Shown here in pieces: positions 55,098-64,000 of a DNA stretch of 64,000 nucleotides (positions within the stretch are counted from its first letter, which is position 1; each line of letters opens with the position of its first letter). A program made the position numbers and the translations under genes. The notes under the pieces are model-generated. The model worked only from the letters and a program-made list of their open reading frames with translations. It ran no database searches and had not been told where the DNA came from. Location of the stretch: the NCBI GenBank assembly GCA_030457765.1, contig JAKDUK010000002.1, positions 1-64,000 of the forward strand, written 5' to 3'. This DNA is from Marinobacter sp. GTDB lineage: Bacteria; Pseudomonadota; Gammaproteobacteria; Pseudomonadales; Oleiphilaceae.

Positions 55098-55982
55098 CTA
55101 GGTTAGCGCCCGGCAGAGGCCAATCCAGGCGTCAATGCCTGCGCTTCGGTATTTCTGTTTATGCAGGATGAAGTAAAACTGTCGTTCAAAGTTCCGGTTT
55201 TTGGGTGTGCTCAGGGGTACCAGGCTGCCACGCTTGAAGGCGTCAGCAAGCACCACTTCTGATAGGCATCCTATGCCCAGATTTGCCTCCACGGCTCGTT
55301 TGATCGCTTCGGTATGCTCCAGCTCAAGCAGTACGTCCAGGTCTGGGAGTAGGCCGTGCATGCCGCGCTCGAAGCTCTGCCGGGTTCCGGAACCTTGTTC
55401 CCTCATCACCCAGGTGGCGTCCCGAAGGTCTGTGTCCGACAGCTCTTTTTTAGCGGCCAGTGGGTGAGCGGGAGAGCAGAAAACCACCAGTTTGTCGCCG
55501 CGCCAGGGCAACACTTCAAGCTCTGAAGATTGCAGTTCGCCTTCAATCAGGCCGATGTCGAGCTCAAAATCTTTGACCCTGCGTGCAATCGTGCTTGTGT
55601 TGGCCACTTCCAGAGATACGCGGGGCTGGGTAGGGGTATTCATGTATTGGGCCATGACGCCAACGGCTAGATAGTTACCTATAGTTAAGGTGGCTCCGAC
55701 TTTTAGCGCACCCACCTCAGAGTGTTTGCTAAAAGCCTGTTCCAGCTCCGTTGATTGTGCAAGTACAGCTTCCACTTTTGGACGATAAAGACGCCCAAGT
55801 TCATTCAACTGGAGGCGTTTGCCAACACGGTCGAATAATTGAATGTCGAATTGGTTTTCCAGTTCCTTGAGTGCGCTGCTAGCGGCAGACTGCGACATAG
55901 CCAGCGATTCTGCAGCACGGGTAATGTTCTGGAAGTGCGCGGCGGCTAGAAAGACTTCGAGTTGCCTGAAACTGTACTTCAT
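55098..55982 (-). CDS. LysR-family regulator (FinR-like), divergent from fpr
   Basis: 294 residues from ATG 55982, where the typical LysR start KYSFRQLEVFLAAAHFQNIT appears. The HTH spans ITRAAESLAMSQSAASSALK. The rest is a LysR effector domain, with VMREQGSGTRQSFERGM and VEANLGIGCLSEV. In pseudomonads FinR, a LysR protein encoded beside fpr, activates fpr under superoxide stress. Position and direction support that role here; the name is inferred from context. The stop is 4 bp after the miaE stop (convergent). Confidence 0.85.
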   Translation of the reverse strand: MKYSFRQLEVFLAAAHFQNITRAAESLAMSQSAASSALKELENQFDIQLFDRVGKRLQLNELGRLYRPKVEAVLAQSTELEQAFSKHSEVGALKVGATLTIGNYLAVGVMAQYMNTPTQPRVSLEVANTSTIARRVKDFELDIGLIEGELQSSELEVLPWRGDKLVVFCSPAHPLAAKKELSDTDLRDATWVMREQGSGTRQSFERGMHGLLPDLDVLLELEHTEAIKRAVEANLGIGCLSEVVLADAFKRGSLVPLSTPKNRNFERQFYFILHKQKYRSAGIDAWIGLCRALT

Positions 55983-56120
55983 AACAAAACGCTCTAAATC
56001 GACATTACCGAATAAGGTTATGGGAATATCCCATTTCATCGATAGGTTAATGATGCGGTACACTCTACGCAATTCATATTTTAAATGTTCGCCGCCGAAT
56101 CGGACCGGCAAGAGGTTTAC

Positions 56121-56891
56121 ATGAGCAACGTGATTAAAGAAACCGTGACCAGCGTACGCCACTGGAACGATACCCTGTTCAGCTTTAAAACGAGCCGAGA
56201 TCCAGGGTTTCGGTTCAAGAACGGGCACTTCGTGATGATAGGCCTGGAAACAGAAGGAAAGCCTTTGATGCGCGCTTACAGTATAGCCAGCGCGAATTAC
56301 GAAGAGGAGTTGGAGTTCTTTTCTATCAAGGTGCAGAATGGCCCGCTGACCTCGCGCCTGCAGAAAATTAAGGTTGGGGATGAAATCCTGGTAAGCCGTA
56401 AGCCCACGGGGACCCTGATTATGGACAACCTTTTACCAGGAAAGAACCTCTGGCTAATTAGCACCGGTACCGGTTTGGCGCCGTTTATGAGCATTATCAA
56501 AGACCCCGAGGTATATGAGGCCTTTGATAAGGTTATCCTTACCCACGGTGTAAGATATGCCTCAGAACTTGCCTACCAGCAAGAGATTGAAGAGCTGCCT
56601 GAAAACGAATATTTTGGGGAAATGGTAAAAGGCAAGCTGGAGTATTATCCAACGGTAACCCGTGAACCTTTCCGCAATGAGGGCCGGCTTACCCGCGCGA
56701 TGCAAAGCGGCAAGATAACGAGAGAGTTTGGTTTGCCTGACTTAAATCCTGAGAATGATCGGTTCATGATTTGTGGTAGCCCGAGCATGCTTAAGGATAC
56801 CTGTTCCATTCTAGACGAAATGGGGTTCAAAGAAGCCCGTGGTGGCGATATGGGGCACTACGTGGTTGAGCGGGCCTTTGTGGAGAAATAG
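56121..56891 (+). CDS. fpr: Ferredoxin--NADP reductase
   Basis: 256 residues from ATG 56121 with AGAGG upstream. FAD motif RAYSIASANYEEELEF, an NADP-binding GTGLAPFMSIIKDPEVYE, and the C-terminal DRFMICGSPSMLKDT and YVVERAFVEK. It is of the subclass I bacterial type ending near VEK. It swaps electrons between NADPH and ferredoxin or flavodoxin, including for repair of Fe-S clusters. The divergent LysR gene is its likely regulator. A terminator follows. Confidence 0.94.
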   Translation: MSNVIKETVTSVRHWNDTLFSFKTSRDPGFRFKNGHFVMIGLETEGKPLMRAYSIASANYEEELEFFSIKVQNGPLTSRLQKIKVGDEILVSRKPTGTLIMDNLLPGKNLWLISTGTGLAPFMSIIKDPEVYEAFDKVILTHGVRYASELAYQQEIEELPENEYFGEMVKGKLEYYPTVTREPFRNEGRLTRAMQSGKITREFGLPDLNPENDRFMICGSPSMLKDTCSILDEMGFKEARGGDMGHYVVERAFVEK

Positions 56892-56941
56892 AGCGACCGC
56901 CGGATAGCATTTTGCTGGCGTATTCCGAGTCGTGCGAAATG

Positions 56942-56973
56942 AAAAACCCGAGGCTGCGTCTTCGGGTTTTTTT
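56942..56973 (+). terminator. Intrinsic terminator after fpr
   Basis: AAAAACCCGA...TTCGGGTTTTTTT, 50 bp past the stop of fpr, with a loop of about 9 nt and a clear T-run. Confidence 0.88.
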
Positions 56974-57028
56974 ATGAAGCTCGAAACAGTGTGTATAGTA
57001 TTTGGTTTTAATTCTCAGGAAGAATGGC

Positions 57029-57421
57029 ATGTTTTACTTTGAGCTTCAGCCTCGTTTTAGTGATACCGATGCATTGGGTCACATCAGTAACACAACGCTG
57101 CCGGTATGGTTTGAGCAGGCCAGAGAGCCTTTGTTCCGGATTTTTCACCCAACACTGGATGTGAAAACCTGGCCACTGATTATTGCTCGCGTGGAAGTGG
57201 ATTTTATCGCCCAGAGTTTCTGGCATCTGCCTGTGGAAATACGTACCGGCATTGAACGGGTAGGCAACAGCTCTTTTCAGGCGGTTCAGGAGGCCTGGCA
57301 GGATGGAAAGTTGATTGCCCGTGGCAAGGCCGTGCTCATTCACTTTGATTACAAGACAGAAAAAGCGGTGCCCATCTCTGAAGAGATTCGTATCCAGCTG
57401 GCTGAGCACATGGTTGAATAA
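57029..57421 (+). CDS. Acyl-CoA thioesterase of the 4HBT/YbgC type
   Basis: 130 residues from ATG 57029, preceded by CAGGAAGA. It has the hot-dog motif FSDTDALGHISNTTLPVWFE (Asp and the GH pair are the usual catalytic elements) followed by VEVDFIAQSFWHLPVEIRTG and FQAVQEAWQDGKLIARGKAV. It hydrolyses an acyl-CoA thioester; chain length is unknown. The lipoprotein gene follows after 36 bp. Confidence 0.88.
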   Translation: MFYFELQPRFSDTDALGHISNTTLPVWFEQAREPLFRIFHPTLDVKTWPLIIARVEVDFIAQSFWHLPVEIRTGIERVGNSSFQAVQEAWQDGKLIARGKAVLIHFDYKTEKAVPISEEIRIQLAEHMVE

Positions 57422-57457
57422 GCGTTTGGCAAAGGATTTTTAGATGAGGTAATAAAG

Positions 57458-58351
57458 GTGACCGTGAAAACACTCAGACTGGTTTTGCTGGCGAATGTCT
57501 TGTTACTTTCTGGCTGTGATGCCGGAAATAGTGAGCAAAGTAATGAGGAATCTCGCCCGGCTGCGGATTTGGAAGTGGAGTTAGCCAGTGATATTTCCCT
57601 TGCACTGACACCCGCACAGCTGGATTGGGTTGGCCAGAAAATATTTCAGAATGAGTGTGCGGGCCAGTACCAGTGCCTTGTTTACTGGAATGAGTCGGAG
57701 GCATTTCCTTCGCTGGGTATCGGTCACTTCATCTGGTATCCAAAAGGCGTTAATGAGCGGTTTGTGGAGAGCTTTCCGGCGCTAATTGAGTACATGGAGC
57801 AGCGCCAGCTTAATATTCCGGAATGGTTGCGGGAGCTGGAACCATTCAACGCTCCCTGGCCAGACAGGGAAACCTTCCTGAAGGTTGCCGATTCGCCTGA
57901 GTTGGCAGAGTTAAGGGAGTTTCTTGCAGGTTCTCAGGGCGTTCAGGCGGAGTTTATCTTTCGCCGCGCGAAAGACTCCCTGGCTGAAATCGTCAAAGCG
58001 GCTCCGGAGGGGCGCCGGCCTGACGTGCAGGAGAGCTTGCGCGCTTTAAGTCAAACGCCTGGTGGTGTTTACGCGCTGATGGACTATGTGAACTTCAAAG
58101 GCGAGGGGCTTTCACCTGGCGAGCGCTACAACGGCGAGGGGTGGGGTTTGCTTCAGGTTCTGTTAGCCATGCAACCGGGAGAAGACGCGCTGGCCCGATT
58201 CCGGGAGGCAGCTGCCACTGTACTGACGCGCCGCGCTCAGAATGCCGATAGCCCGGTGGAACGGGAACGCTGGCTGGCCGGATGGCTCAAGCGCCTGGAA
58301 ACATACAAAGAACCCGTAAAAATGAACTCGGTCTCGGGCGTGTCATCCTGA
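57458..58351 (+). CDS. Lipoprotein with a lysozyme-like motif, function unknown
   Basis: 297 residues from GTG 57458; a second GTG at 57464 is equally possible. Lipobox LLSGC with lipidated Cys20. After a linker, residues about 55-95 read KIFQNECAGQYQCLVYW and SLGIGHFIWYPKG. The spacing of Glu66, Glu79, Ser85 and GIGH (87-90) resembles the Glu-Asp-Thr-GIGH active site of T4 lysozyme (GH24), with a four-residue insertion and Cys67/Cys73 flanking it. A second conserved-looking block is YNGEGWGLLQVLLAM near residue 225. A cell-wall hydrolase is suggested but not established. Confidence 0.7.
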   Translation: MTVKTLRLVLLANVLLLSGCDAGNSEQSNEESRPAADLEVELASDISLALTPAQLDWVGQKIFQNECAGQYQCLVYWNESEAFPSLGIGHFIWYPKGVNERFVESFPALIEYMEQRQLNIPEWLRELEPFNAPWPDRETFLKVADSPELAELREFLAGSQGVQAEFIFRRAKDSLAEIVKAAPEGRRPDVQESLRALSQTPGGVYALMDYVNFKGEGLSPGERYNGEGWGLLQVLLAMQPGEDALARFREAAATVLTRRAQNADSPVERERWLAGWLKRLETYKEPVKMNSVSGVSS

Positions 58352-58368
58352 TACTGGTTGACGCGTCC

Positions 58369-61017
58369 TTAGCTGCGGCTGCCTCGCGCTTCCGGCAATG
58401 TGCGTACGTGAATATCCCGTTGCGGGAATGGAATCTCTATGCCGGCGTCCGATAGCGCTCGGGTGATTGAGGCGTGTATTTCGTGGGATAAAGGCATGTA
58501 ATCTATCAGGTCCTTAACGTAAACCCACACTTCAAAATCGATACTGCTATCGCCAAGCCCAACACAGAAAACCTCCGGTGCCGGGTCGCTCACCACGCGC
58601 TCATTTTGGAGGGCAACCTGGTTGAGTATGCCCTGAACCTCGTTCACGTCGGATCCATAAGCAACGCCTACGCGCAGGGTGACGCGGGTAATCGGGTCCG
58701 AGAGTGTCCAGTTGGTAAGGTCCTGGGTCGCAAAGGTTCTGTTGGGAATAATTTGCTCTTTCCGATCCCAGTCGACCAGCGTTGTGGCACGTATGCGTAT
58801 GCGGGCAACTGTGCCGGTGACACCGTTAATGGTAACCATATCACCGACTCGAATAGGTCTTTCGAACAAGAGGATGATGCCGGAGACAAAGTTGGCAACT
58901 ATTTCCTGAAGCCCAAACCCAAGGCCCACGCCAAGGGCAGCAACCAGCCACTGCAGTTTGGACCACTGGACACCCGTTACCGCAAGGCAGGTCACTACGC
59001 CCACCATCACCAGAACGTAGGTGGTGAGCGTGGTAATGGCATAGCCGGCCCCGGGTTCCAGGTTCATCCTGCTCAGTACCATGACTTCTAAAGTGCCCGG
59101 AAGGTTTTTCGCGGCCAGCACTGTGCCAGCAGCCACCAGCAGCGCGAGTAGCACATCAGCAAGTGTGATGGGGAGCGGATCGCCTCCTTGTAGATCGGCG
59201 GCAATAGTCCACAAGGTAATGTTCTCAAACAGTTGAAGTGCCGGAATCACGTCGGCCCAGAGAATCAGCAAACCGCCCAATGCCAGGGCCGAAACCACAA
59301 TGCCGAGCAGGGAGGAGCTTTGCCGGCTGATGTCCTTAAGGTTCATTTCAGGCATATCCAGAGCGGGAAGAATGCTCTCCTCCATGGTGTCCTCTGTTTC
59401 TCTGGTTTCAGCCACTTTGCGTTCCGCTGCCCTTTGTTCTTTGAGTATTTCAAGAGTGAGCCGTCGCTCGCGCACAGAGAGTGCTCTCAATCCCACGTAA
59501 TAAAGCAAAGAGCTGAACGCCAGCCAGCATATGGACACAAACAGGTTTCGCTCGAGCTGCAAGGCGGTGTAGTGGTAGCCGAATAGCGAGGCGGCGGCCA
59601 GCACAAGGGGAGCGGTAACTGCAATAACGTGGAGAAATAACAGGAAGTTTCCATGGAATTTATAGTCTCTCACAGACGACATGATGCGCTGTGCAAACAC
59701 CGCCAGTGCAATGGATACCAATGTGAAAAGCAGGCGGCCAAGGCTGTCATCAAACTGGGCTCCCTCAGGCGTTGAACTTGTTGAGGTGGTGATGATTGTG
59801 ACGGGAATAACAAAGGCCATCAGCAAAGGAATTTCCCGGCGTATAACCAACAGAGAGTTCGGGTTCCAGTGGAAGTGGCTTTCCCCGAGCCCGCCTTTGC
59901 GGGCAACGTTGCGGATAAACGCGAGCAAAAACATAATAAAGCCGGCTGCGGTAAATCCTTTTGAGAGGGCGGCAAAAAATTCATTGCCGTCCATCAGAGC
60001 CAGGGCTACCAGAGCAAATACAAGTACGCCTGGTAGCGCCAGTAAAAAACTGTTGATGAGCGCTTGCAGGGTATACGCTGTTCGGTCCTGACCAACGTTT
60101 CCGATATGGCGGCCGTTGGTATGGAGGTGGCGGGCTATGGCTTTGCGTCTTATTAAAAGCACAGTCAGGAGCAGGGCTATAAACGCTATGCGGCCGCCAC
60201 GTTCGTCCACAGACTTTTTAATGGCATCGCCCAGCGCTTCAGGCTTTAATTGCGAAACAAACCACTTGGCAGATTGATAAAGCCCTCCGACGGTTTCTTT
60301 ACTTACCACCGCAGCACTGGGAAGCCAGAATAGCCGCTGTTGCAGAAGTGTTTGGTAGTCCTGCACCTGATTCTTAAGTGTCGTTACTGTGCTGAAATAG
60401 TCATTGAGAACGTCAATGTGATCGGTAACTGCTTTGTGAAGCTCTCGCAGTAGTTCAGAGCGGCGTTTGCGTAATTGGCTTCTGGCGTCGTCCTCTGGAT
60501 CAGCAATGGCTTCAAACTCTTCCAATCGCAGCTGCTCCTCTCTTGCTGCGGAGAGTTTGTTCTCAATGCCCTCAATAAGGTCTTCAGCAATGCTCTGCCG
60601 CTGTAAACGTTCAAGTCGTTGTTTTAACAGGTCGGCATAACTTGAGGTTAGGTTAAGTCCTGCCTTCTCGAGCCTCAGTTCGAAACTTTCGTACTCATCC
60701 TTCAAACGGCTGAGCACGGATTCGGCATAAGTTAGCCGCTCCCGGCTCGCCAGGACTGCAGTCTGACGCTGGGCGAGTGAGGCGCCTAGCGTTTGGACCT
60801 GCTGATGAATGTCTGCATCTACCGCATCCGGCAAATTGGTGTCTGGGGGTGCATCAGTGCCTGCTTTCAGTTCCGGCTGCACCGCCGGGCGCGCTTCTTC
60901 AGGTTGTTCGGGTTCTTCAGACTCTTCGGCGAGGATCTGCGTTGTTACAGCGCACAGCAGAAGAAGCCCGACCAGCCATGCTGTTAAAACCGGATAACGG
61001 GGCGGGCGTTGCTTCAT
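58369..61017 (-). CDS. Large MscS-family mechanosensitive channel (KefA/MscK-like)
   Basis: 882 residues, shorter than MscK (about 1120). A signal peptide (WLVGLLLLCAVTTQILAEES), a periplasmic coiled-coil region to about 260, some ten membrane helices, and the MscS pore and beta domains: ALGVGLGFGLQEIVANFVSG, LFERPIRVGDMVTINGVTGT and VDWDRKEQIIPNRTF. It opens under membrane tension to release solutes in osmotic downshock. The convergent lipoprotein gene ends 17 bp away. Confidence 0.92.
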   Translation of the reverse strand: MKQRPPRYPVLTAWLVGLLLLCAVTTQILAEESEEPEQPEEARPAVQPELKAGTDAPPDTNLPDAVDADIHQQVQTLGASLAQRQTAVLASRERLTYAESVLSRLKDEYESFELRLEKAGLNLTSSYADLLKQRLERLQRQSIAEDLIEGIENKLSAAREEQLRLEEFEAIADPEDDARSQLRKRRSELLRELHKAVTDHIDVLNDYFSTVTTLKNQVQDYQTLLQQRLFWLPSAAVVSKETVGGLYQSAKWFVSQLKPEALGDAIKKSVDERGGRIAFIALLLTVLLIRRKAIARHLHTNGRHIGNVGQDRTAYTLQALINSFLLALPGVLVFALVALALMDGNEFFAALSKGFTAAGFIMFLLAFIRNVARKGGLGESHFHWNPNSLLVIRREIPLLMAFVIPVTIITTSTSSTPEGAQFDDSLGRLLFTLVSIALAVFAQRIMSSVRDYKFHGNFLLFLHVIAVTAPLVLAAASLFGYHYTALQLERNLFVSICWLAFSSLLYYVGLRALSVRERRLTLEILKEQRAAERKVAETRETEDTMEESILPALDMPEMNLKDISRQSSSLLGIVVSALALGGLLILWADVIPALQLFENITLWTIAADLQGGDPLPITLADVLLALLVAAGTVLAAKNLPGTLEVMVLSRMNLEPGAGYAITTLTTYVLVMVGVVTCLAVTGVQWSKLQWLVAALGVGLGFGLQEIVANFVSGIILLFERPIRVGDMVTINGVTGTVARIRIRATTLVDWDRKEQIIPNRTFATQDLTNWTLSDPITRVTLRVGVAYGSDVNEVQGILNQVALQNERVVSDPAPEVFCVGLGDSSIDFEVWVYVKDLIDYMPLSHEIHASITRALSDAGIEIPFPQRDIHVRTLPEARGSRS

Positions 61018-61056
61018 GATTTGCGATCCTCGCGTGGGCAGGCCAGTGCTGCATCC

Positions 61057-61791
61057 TCAAAAGGCAGTCAGCGGGGCCTTTTTCAGCTTCGGTGGCTGCT
61101 CAGGCCTGGCTATTAACCACCATACGTTTTCATCCCAGTCGCCAAGGACAATCCGCTTCGCTGTTTTGCCATGTACTTCCGGGCTATGTTCAGCAGGCCG
61201 GTGGGTATGGCCATGAATCAACAGTGGCACATCATGGGTCTCCATAATACGCACAACTTCTTCAGGCGTGACGTCCATAATGTCTTCTGCTTTGCCTTGA
61301 TTCGTTGCCATACTCATTTCCCGAAGTTGTCGGGCCATTTGCTGACGATCTTGAAGCGGGCGGGCCAGGATGAGCTTTTGAGTCTGCGGGTTGCGCATGT
61401 TGGCGCGAAACTTTTGGTATTCCACATCGGCCGTGCACAAGCTGTCGCCGTGCATCAGTAAAGTAGGTGTGCCGTACAGATCGATGAGGGCGGGGTCATC
61501 CAGCAAAGTGGCGCCAGCGCGGGCACAGAATTCTTCGCCTAGCAGAAAATCCCGATTGCCATGCATTATAAAGATGCGGGTGCCACTTTTGCTTAGCTCT
61601 TGCAGTGCCGTCGCAATCTGCTCCTGCAGCTTTGTGCGTTCGTCGTCACCAATCCAGGCCTCAAAAAAATCACCCAGAATGTATAACTGCTCTGCACCAG
61701 GCGCTTCCTTCTTTAAAAAGCTAAGAAACGCCCCGGTAATGTCGGGGCGTGACTCCTCCAAATGCAGATCGGAGATAAACAGCGTGGTCAC
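61057..61791 (-). CDS. lpxH: UDP-2,3-diacylglucosamine diphosphatase
   Basis: 244 residues. Metallophosphatase motifs: FISDLHLEESRPD (Asp8, His10), ILGDFFEAWIGDD, MHGNRDFLLGEEF and HGHTHRPAEH. LpxH makes lipid X in lipid A synthesis at the inner membrane. The ATG overlaps the stop of ppiB (ATGA at 61791-61788), so the two are translated together, as in many Gammaproteobacteria. Confidence 0.95.
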   Translation of the reverse strand: MTTLFISDLHLEESRPDITGAFLSFLKKEAPGAEQLYILGDFFEAWIGDDERTKLQEQIATALQELSKSGTRIFIMHGNRDFLLGEEFCARAGATLLDDPALIDLYGTPTLLMHGDSLCTADVEYQKFRANMRNPQTQKLILARPLQDRQQMARQLREMSMATNQGKAEDIMDVTPEEVVRIMETHDVPLLIHGHTHRPAEHSPEVHGKTAKRIVLGDWDENVWWLIARPEQPPKLKKAPLTAF

Positions 61792-62318
61792 GCTGCGCCT
61801 CCGTCCCTTGCACTGTCTTCATCACTTTCAATAACCGTGGCTTTTACAAGTACGACGTCTTCATAAGGCACATCCTGGTGGCCTGCATCCATGGTGGTAC
61901 GTACCGCGCGGATAGCGTTCACGGTTTCCATGCCTTCCACAACCTTGCCAAACACGCAGTAACCCCAGCCTTCGGCATTTTTTGCGGTGTGATCCAAAAA
62001 GCCATTGTTTTCAACGTTAATAAAAAACTGGGCAGAAGCGGAATGCGGGTCCATGGTGCGGGCCATGGCAACGGTGCCTTTCATGTTACTCAGGCCGTTG
62101 TCAGCTTCGTTCTTGATGGGCGCGCGGGTTTTACGTGCCACCATGCCTGGCTCAAAGCCACCGCCTTGAACCATAAAGTTGCTTATAACCCGGTGAAAAA
62201 TCAGGCCGTCGTAGAAACCGTCACGCACATACTGCTCGAAGTTTTTAGCAGTTTCGGGGGCGTTTTCGTAATCGAGTTCGAGCTTGATATCGCCGTGATT
62301 AGTGGTCAGCAGAATCAT
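61788..62318 (-). CDS. ppiB: Cytoplasmic cyclophilin peptidyl-prolyl isomerase B
   Basis: 176 residues from ATG 62318, with AGGAAACC upstream; this gives the PpiB start ILLTTNHGDIKLELDYENAP. Cyclophilin motifs: FYDGLIFHRVISNFMVQGGG, MARTMDPHSASAQFFINVEN and GYCVFGKVVEGMETV. No signal peptide is present, so it acts in the cytoplasm. It is divergent from glnS, and lpxH follows with a 4-bp overlap. Confidence 0.95.
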   Translation of the reverse strand: MILLTTNHGDIKLELDYENAPETAKNFEQYVRDGFYDGLIFHRVISNFMVQGGGFEPGMVARKTRAPIKNEADNGLSNMKGTVAMARTMDPHSASAQFFINVENNGFLDHTAKNAEGWGYCVFGKVVEGMETVNAIRAVRTTMDAGHQDVPYEDVVLVKATVIESDEDSARDGGAA

Positions 62319-62411
62319 CAGGGTTTCCTGTTCGTTGGGTTTAAATCGGTTAAAGACAGTATTGTACTCAAGAGTTTCCGGCGATGCATGAGTCCCGCCC
62401 CCATTTATGAG

Positions 62412-62417
62412 TATAAT
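62412..62417 (+). promoter_or_regulatory. -10 element ahead of glnS
   Basis: A perfect TATAAT lies 36 bp before the glnS ATG; the region 17 bp upstream has no strong -35. Confidence 0.4.
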
Positions 62418-62452
62418 GGCGGGTTTATGGTCCACTTCTTTTAAGAGATTGT

Positions 62453-64000
62453 ATGAGCGCCGAGCCGAAGAAAGCCCACAACTTTATTCAGAACCTGATC
62501 GAAGACGCCGTCACTAAAGGCGAGCATACCGGTCAGGTGGTAACCCGTTTCCCGCCTGAGCCCAATGGATACCTGCATATTGGCCATGCTAAATCTATTT
62601 GCCTTAATTTTGGCATAGCTGAGACATTCTCTGGTGCGTGCAATCTGCGGTTTGATGACACCAATCCGGAGAAGGAAAACCAGGAATACATTGATGCCAT
62701 CAAGCGGGATGTTCAGTGGCTGGGTTACACTTGGGCAGGTGAAGTGCATTACGCTTCCGATTACTTCGATTCTCTGTATTACTTTGCTGAAGAGTTAATT
62801 GAAAAGGGCAAAGCCTATGTGTGTGCGCTGTCAGCCGATGAAATGGCTGATTATCGCGGTAGCCTGACAGCGCCAGGTAAAAACAGCCCCTATCGGGAGC
62901 GCCCTGTTGACGAGAGTTTGAAGCTGTTCCGCGACATGCGCGATGGCCAGTATCAAAATGGCGAAATGGTGTTGCGGGCCAAGATTGATATGGCTTCGCC
63001 TAACATCAACATGCGTGATCCTATCCTGTATCGCATTCGATATGCAGACCACCATCAAACCGGCAATAAGTGGTGCATCTATCCGATGTACGATTTTACC
63101 CATCCTATCTCGGATGCCATGGAAGGGATTACCCATTCCCTGTGCACGCTGGAGTTTGAGGACCATCGCCCGTTATACGACTGGGTGCTGGATAACATTA
63201 CCGCCCCGTGTCAGCCGCGACAGATTGAGTTCTCCCGGCTGAATCTGAACTACACCATTACCAGTAAGCGTAAGCTCAAAAGACTGGTAGATGAGAACTT
63301 TGTAGACAGTTGGGACGACCCACGCATGCCCACTATTTCTGGTATGCGTCGCCGGGGTTATACCCCCGAATCTCTGCGCACGTTCTGCGATATGATCGGC
63401 GTGAATAAGGCGGGTGGCATCGTCGATATGGGGATGCTGGAATTCGCTATCCGTGAGGATTTGAACACTCGCGCACCTCGCGCTATGTGTGTGATGCGCC
63501 CTTTGAAAGTCACGCTTACCAATTATCCTGCTGACAAAACCGAAACCCTGGTGCTGCCTGTGCATCCGCAGAACCCGGAGATGGGGCAGCGTGAAGTTAC
63601 CTGGAGTCAGGTTCTGTATATCGATCGGGCGGATTTCGTGGAGGAGGCTCCCCGCAAGTGGAAACGTCTGGCACCTGATAAAGCCGTTCGCTTGCGTGGT
63701 GGCTATGTGATGACCTGCAAAGAGGTGGTGCGAGATGCCAGCGGCGAGATTGCAGAGTTACGTTGCGAGTACGACCCGGCCACTCTGGGCGTTAACCCCG
63801 AAGGCTATAAGCCTAACGGCGTTGTTCACTGGGTTTCTGAGAGCGACAGCGTAGAGTGTGATATCAATTTGTACGACCGACTGTTCAATCACGAGTCTCC
63901 AGACAGCGATAAAGACGGCGACCTGACTGACCATGTTAATCCCGAATCGCTTGTGGTGCTTAAAGGTGCCCGGGCCGAGAAAAATCTAGCCACACCTCGT
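62453..64000 (+). CDS. glnS: Glutamine--tRNA ligase (3' end outside the window)
   Basis: 516 residues visible from ATG 62453 to the right edge without a stop; full GlnRS is about 555. It shows the class I signature [35 protein letters not shown] and [15 protein letters not shown]. The KMSKS-type loop is [12 protein letters not shown] where E. coli has VMSKRKL. The C-terminal beta-barrel anticodon domain begins near [12 protein letters not shown]. It charges tRNA-Gln. It is divergent from ppiB. Confidence 0.96.
   Translation, partial: MSAEPKKAHNFIQNLIEDAVTKGEHTGQVVTRFPPEPNGYLHIGHAKSICLNFGIAETFSGACNLRFDDTNPEKENQEYIDAIKRDVQWLGYTWAGEVHYASDYFDSLYYFAEELIEKGKAYVCALSADEMADYRGSLTAPGKNSPYRERPVDESLKLFRDMRDGQYQNGEMVLRAKIDMASPNINMRDPILYRIRYADHHQTGNKWCIYPMYDFTHPISDAMEGITHSLCTLEFEDHRPLYDWVLDNITAPCQPRQIEFSRLNLNYTITSKRKLKRLVDENFVDSWDDPRMPTISGMRRRGYTPESLRTFCDMIGVNKAGGIVDMGMLEFAIREDLNTRAPRAMCVMRPLKVTLTNYPADKTETLVLPVHPQNPEMGQREVTWSQVLYIDRADFVEEAPRKWKRLAPDKAVRLRGGYVMTCKEVVRDASGEIAELRCEYDPATLGVNPEGYKPNGVVHWVSESDSVECDINLYDRLFNHESPDSDKDGDLTDHVNPESLVVLKGARAEKNLATPR

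Overview
The window reads as ordinary chromosome from a Gammaproteobacterium. Marker genes (rne, rluC, the plsX-fabD-fabG-acpP-fabF cluster, acnB, gltX, glnS, ppsA/ppsR, miaE) and pairs otherwise typical of pseudomonads (PA2778/PA2779-like genes, a finR-like LysR gene divergent from fpr, an AraC gene ahead of putP) suggest a marine Marinobacter/Pseudomonas-type organism. The genus is inferred from gene content only. There is no prophage, insertion sequence, CRISPR array or integrase. Genes are dense, and several convergent pairs overlap at their stop codons.

Layout. 1-6.2 kb: the tail of a sodium symporter, an FMN-binding split-barrel protein, the ydbH-ynbE-ydbL envelope lipid-bridge operon, a DUF5610-like gene, and a PA2779/PA2778 pair on the minus strand. 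6.3-12.1 kb: a solitary sdhB-like gene divergent from an lldD-like lactate dehydrogenase with an FNR/Anr-like palindrome between them, then DUF488, a Cys/Met-metabolism PLP enzyme, an AEC transporter, and znuA with a Zur-box-like site. 12.2-15.7 kb: gltX, tRNA-Ala(GGC), tRNA-Glu(UUC), a tandem PTPS/QueD-like protein, and a MocA-like nucleotidyltransferase with no normal start codon. 15.7-18.7 kb: a minus-strand group with a tail-anchored receiver-domain protein, a PEGA/MORN-repeat protein and a small membrane protein. 18.8-25.7 kb: an M16C metalloprotease, ppsR/ppsA and rraA. 25.7-32.4 kb: PilZ, SH3 (YgiM-like), YciI, a PHP-domain RNase AM homologue, a UPF0149 protein, rne and its long leader.

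32.4-43.9 kb is one long plus-strand block for RNA modification, envelope and fatty-acid synthesis: rluC, a HAD phosphatase, sppA, (maf on the minus strand), yceD, rpmF, plsX, fabD, fabG, acpP, fabF, pabC, mltG, tmk. 43.9-51.6 kb: an AraC regulator and putP, then a tightly coupled TAXI-TRAP transporter, TSUP permease and MDR oxidoreductase. 51.7-64 kb: acnB, miaE, a finR-like gene/fpr, a thioesterase, a lipoprotein with a lysozyme-like motif, a large MscS channel, lpxH, ppiB, and glnS running off the right edge.

The points most worth checking are: the MocA-like gene that needs a non-AUG start or is damaged; the lone SdhB-like subunit with a substituted quinone-site residue next to an FNR-like box; the tandem T-fold protein whose PTPS motifs are divided between its two halves; the tail-anchored receiver/MORN-PEGA pair; and the lipoprotein with a T4-lysozyme-like motif. 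All are read by eye. No similarity search or folding calculation was run.
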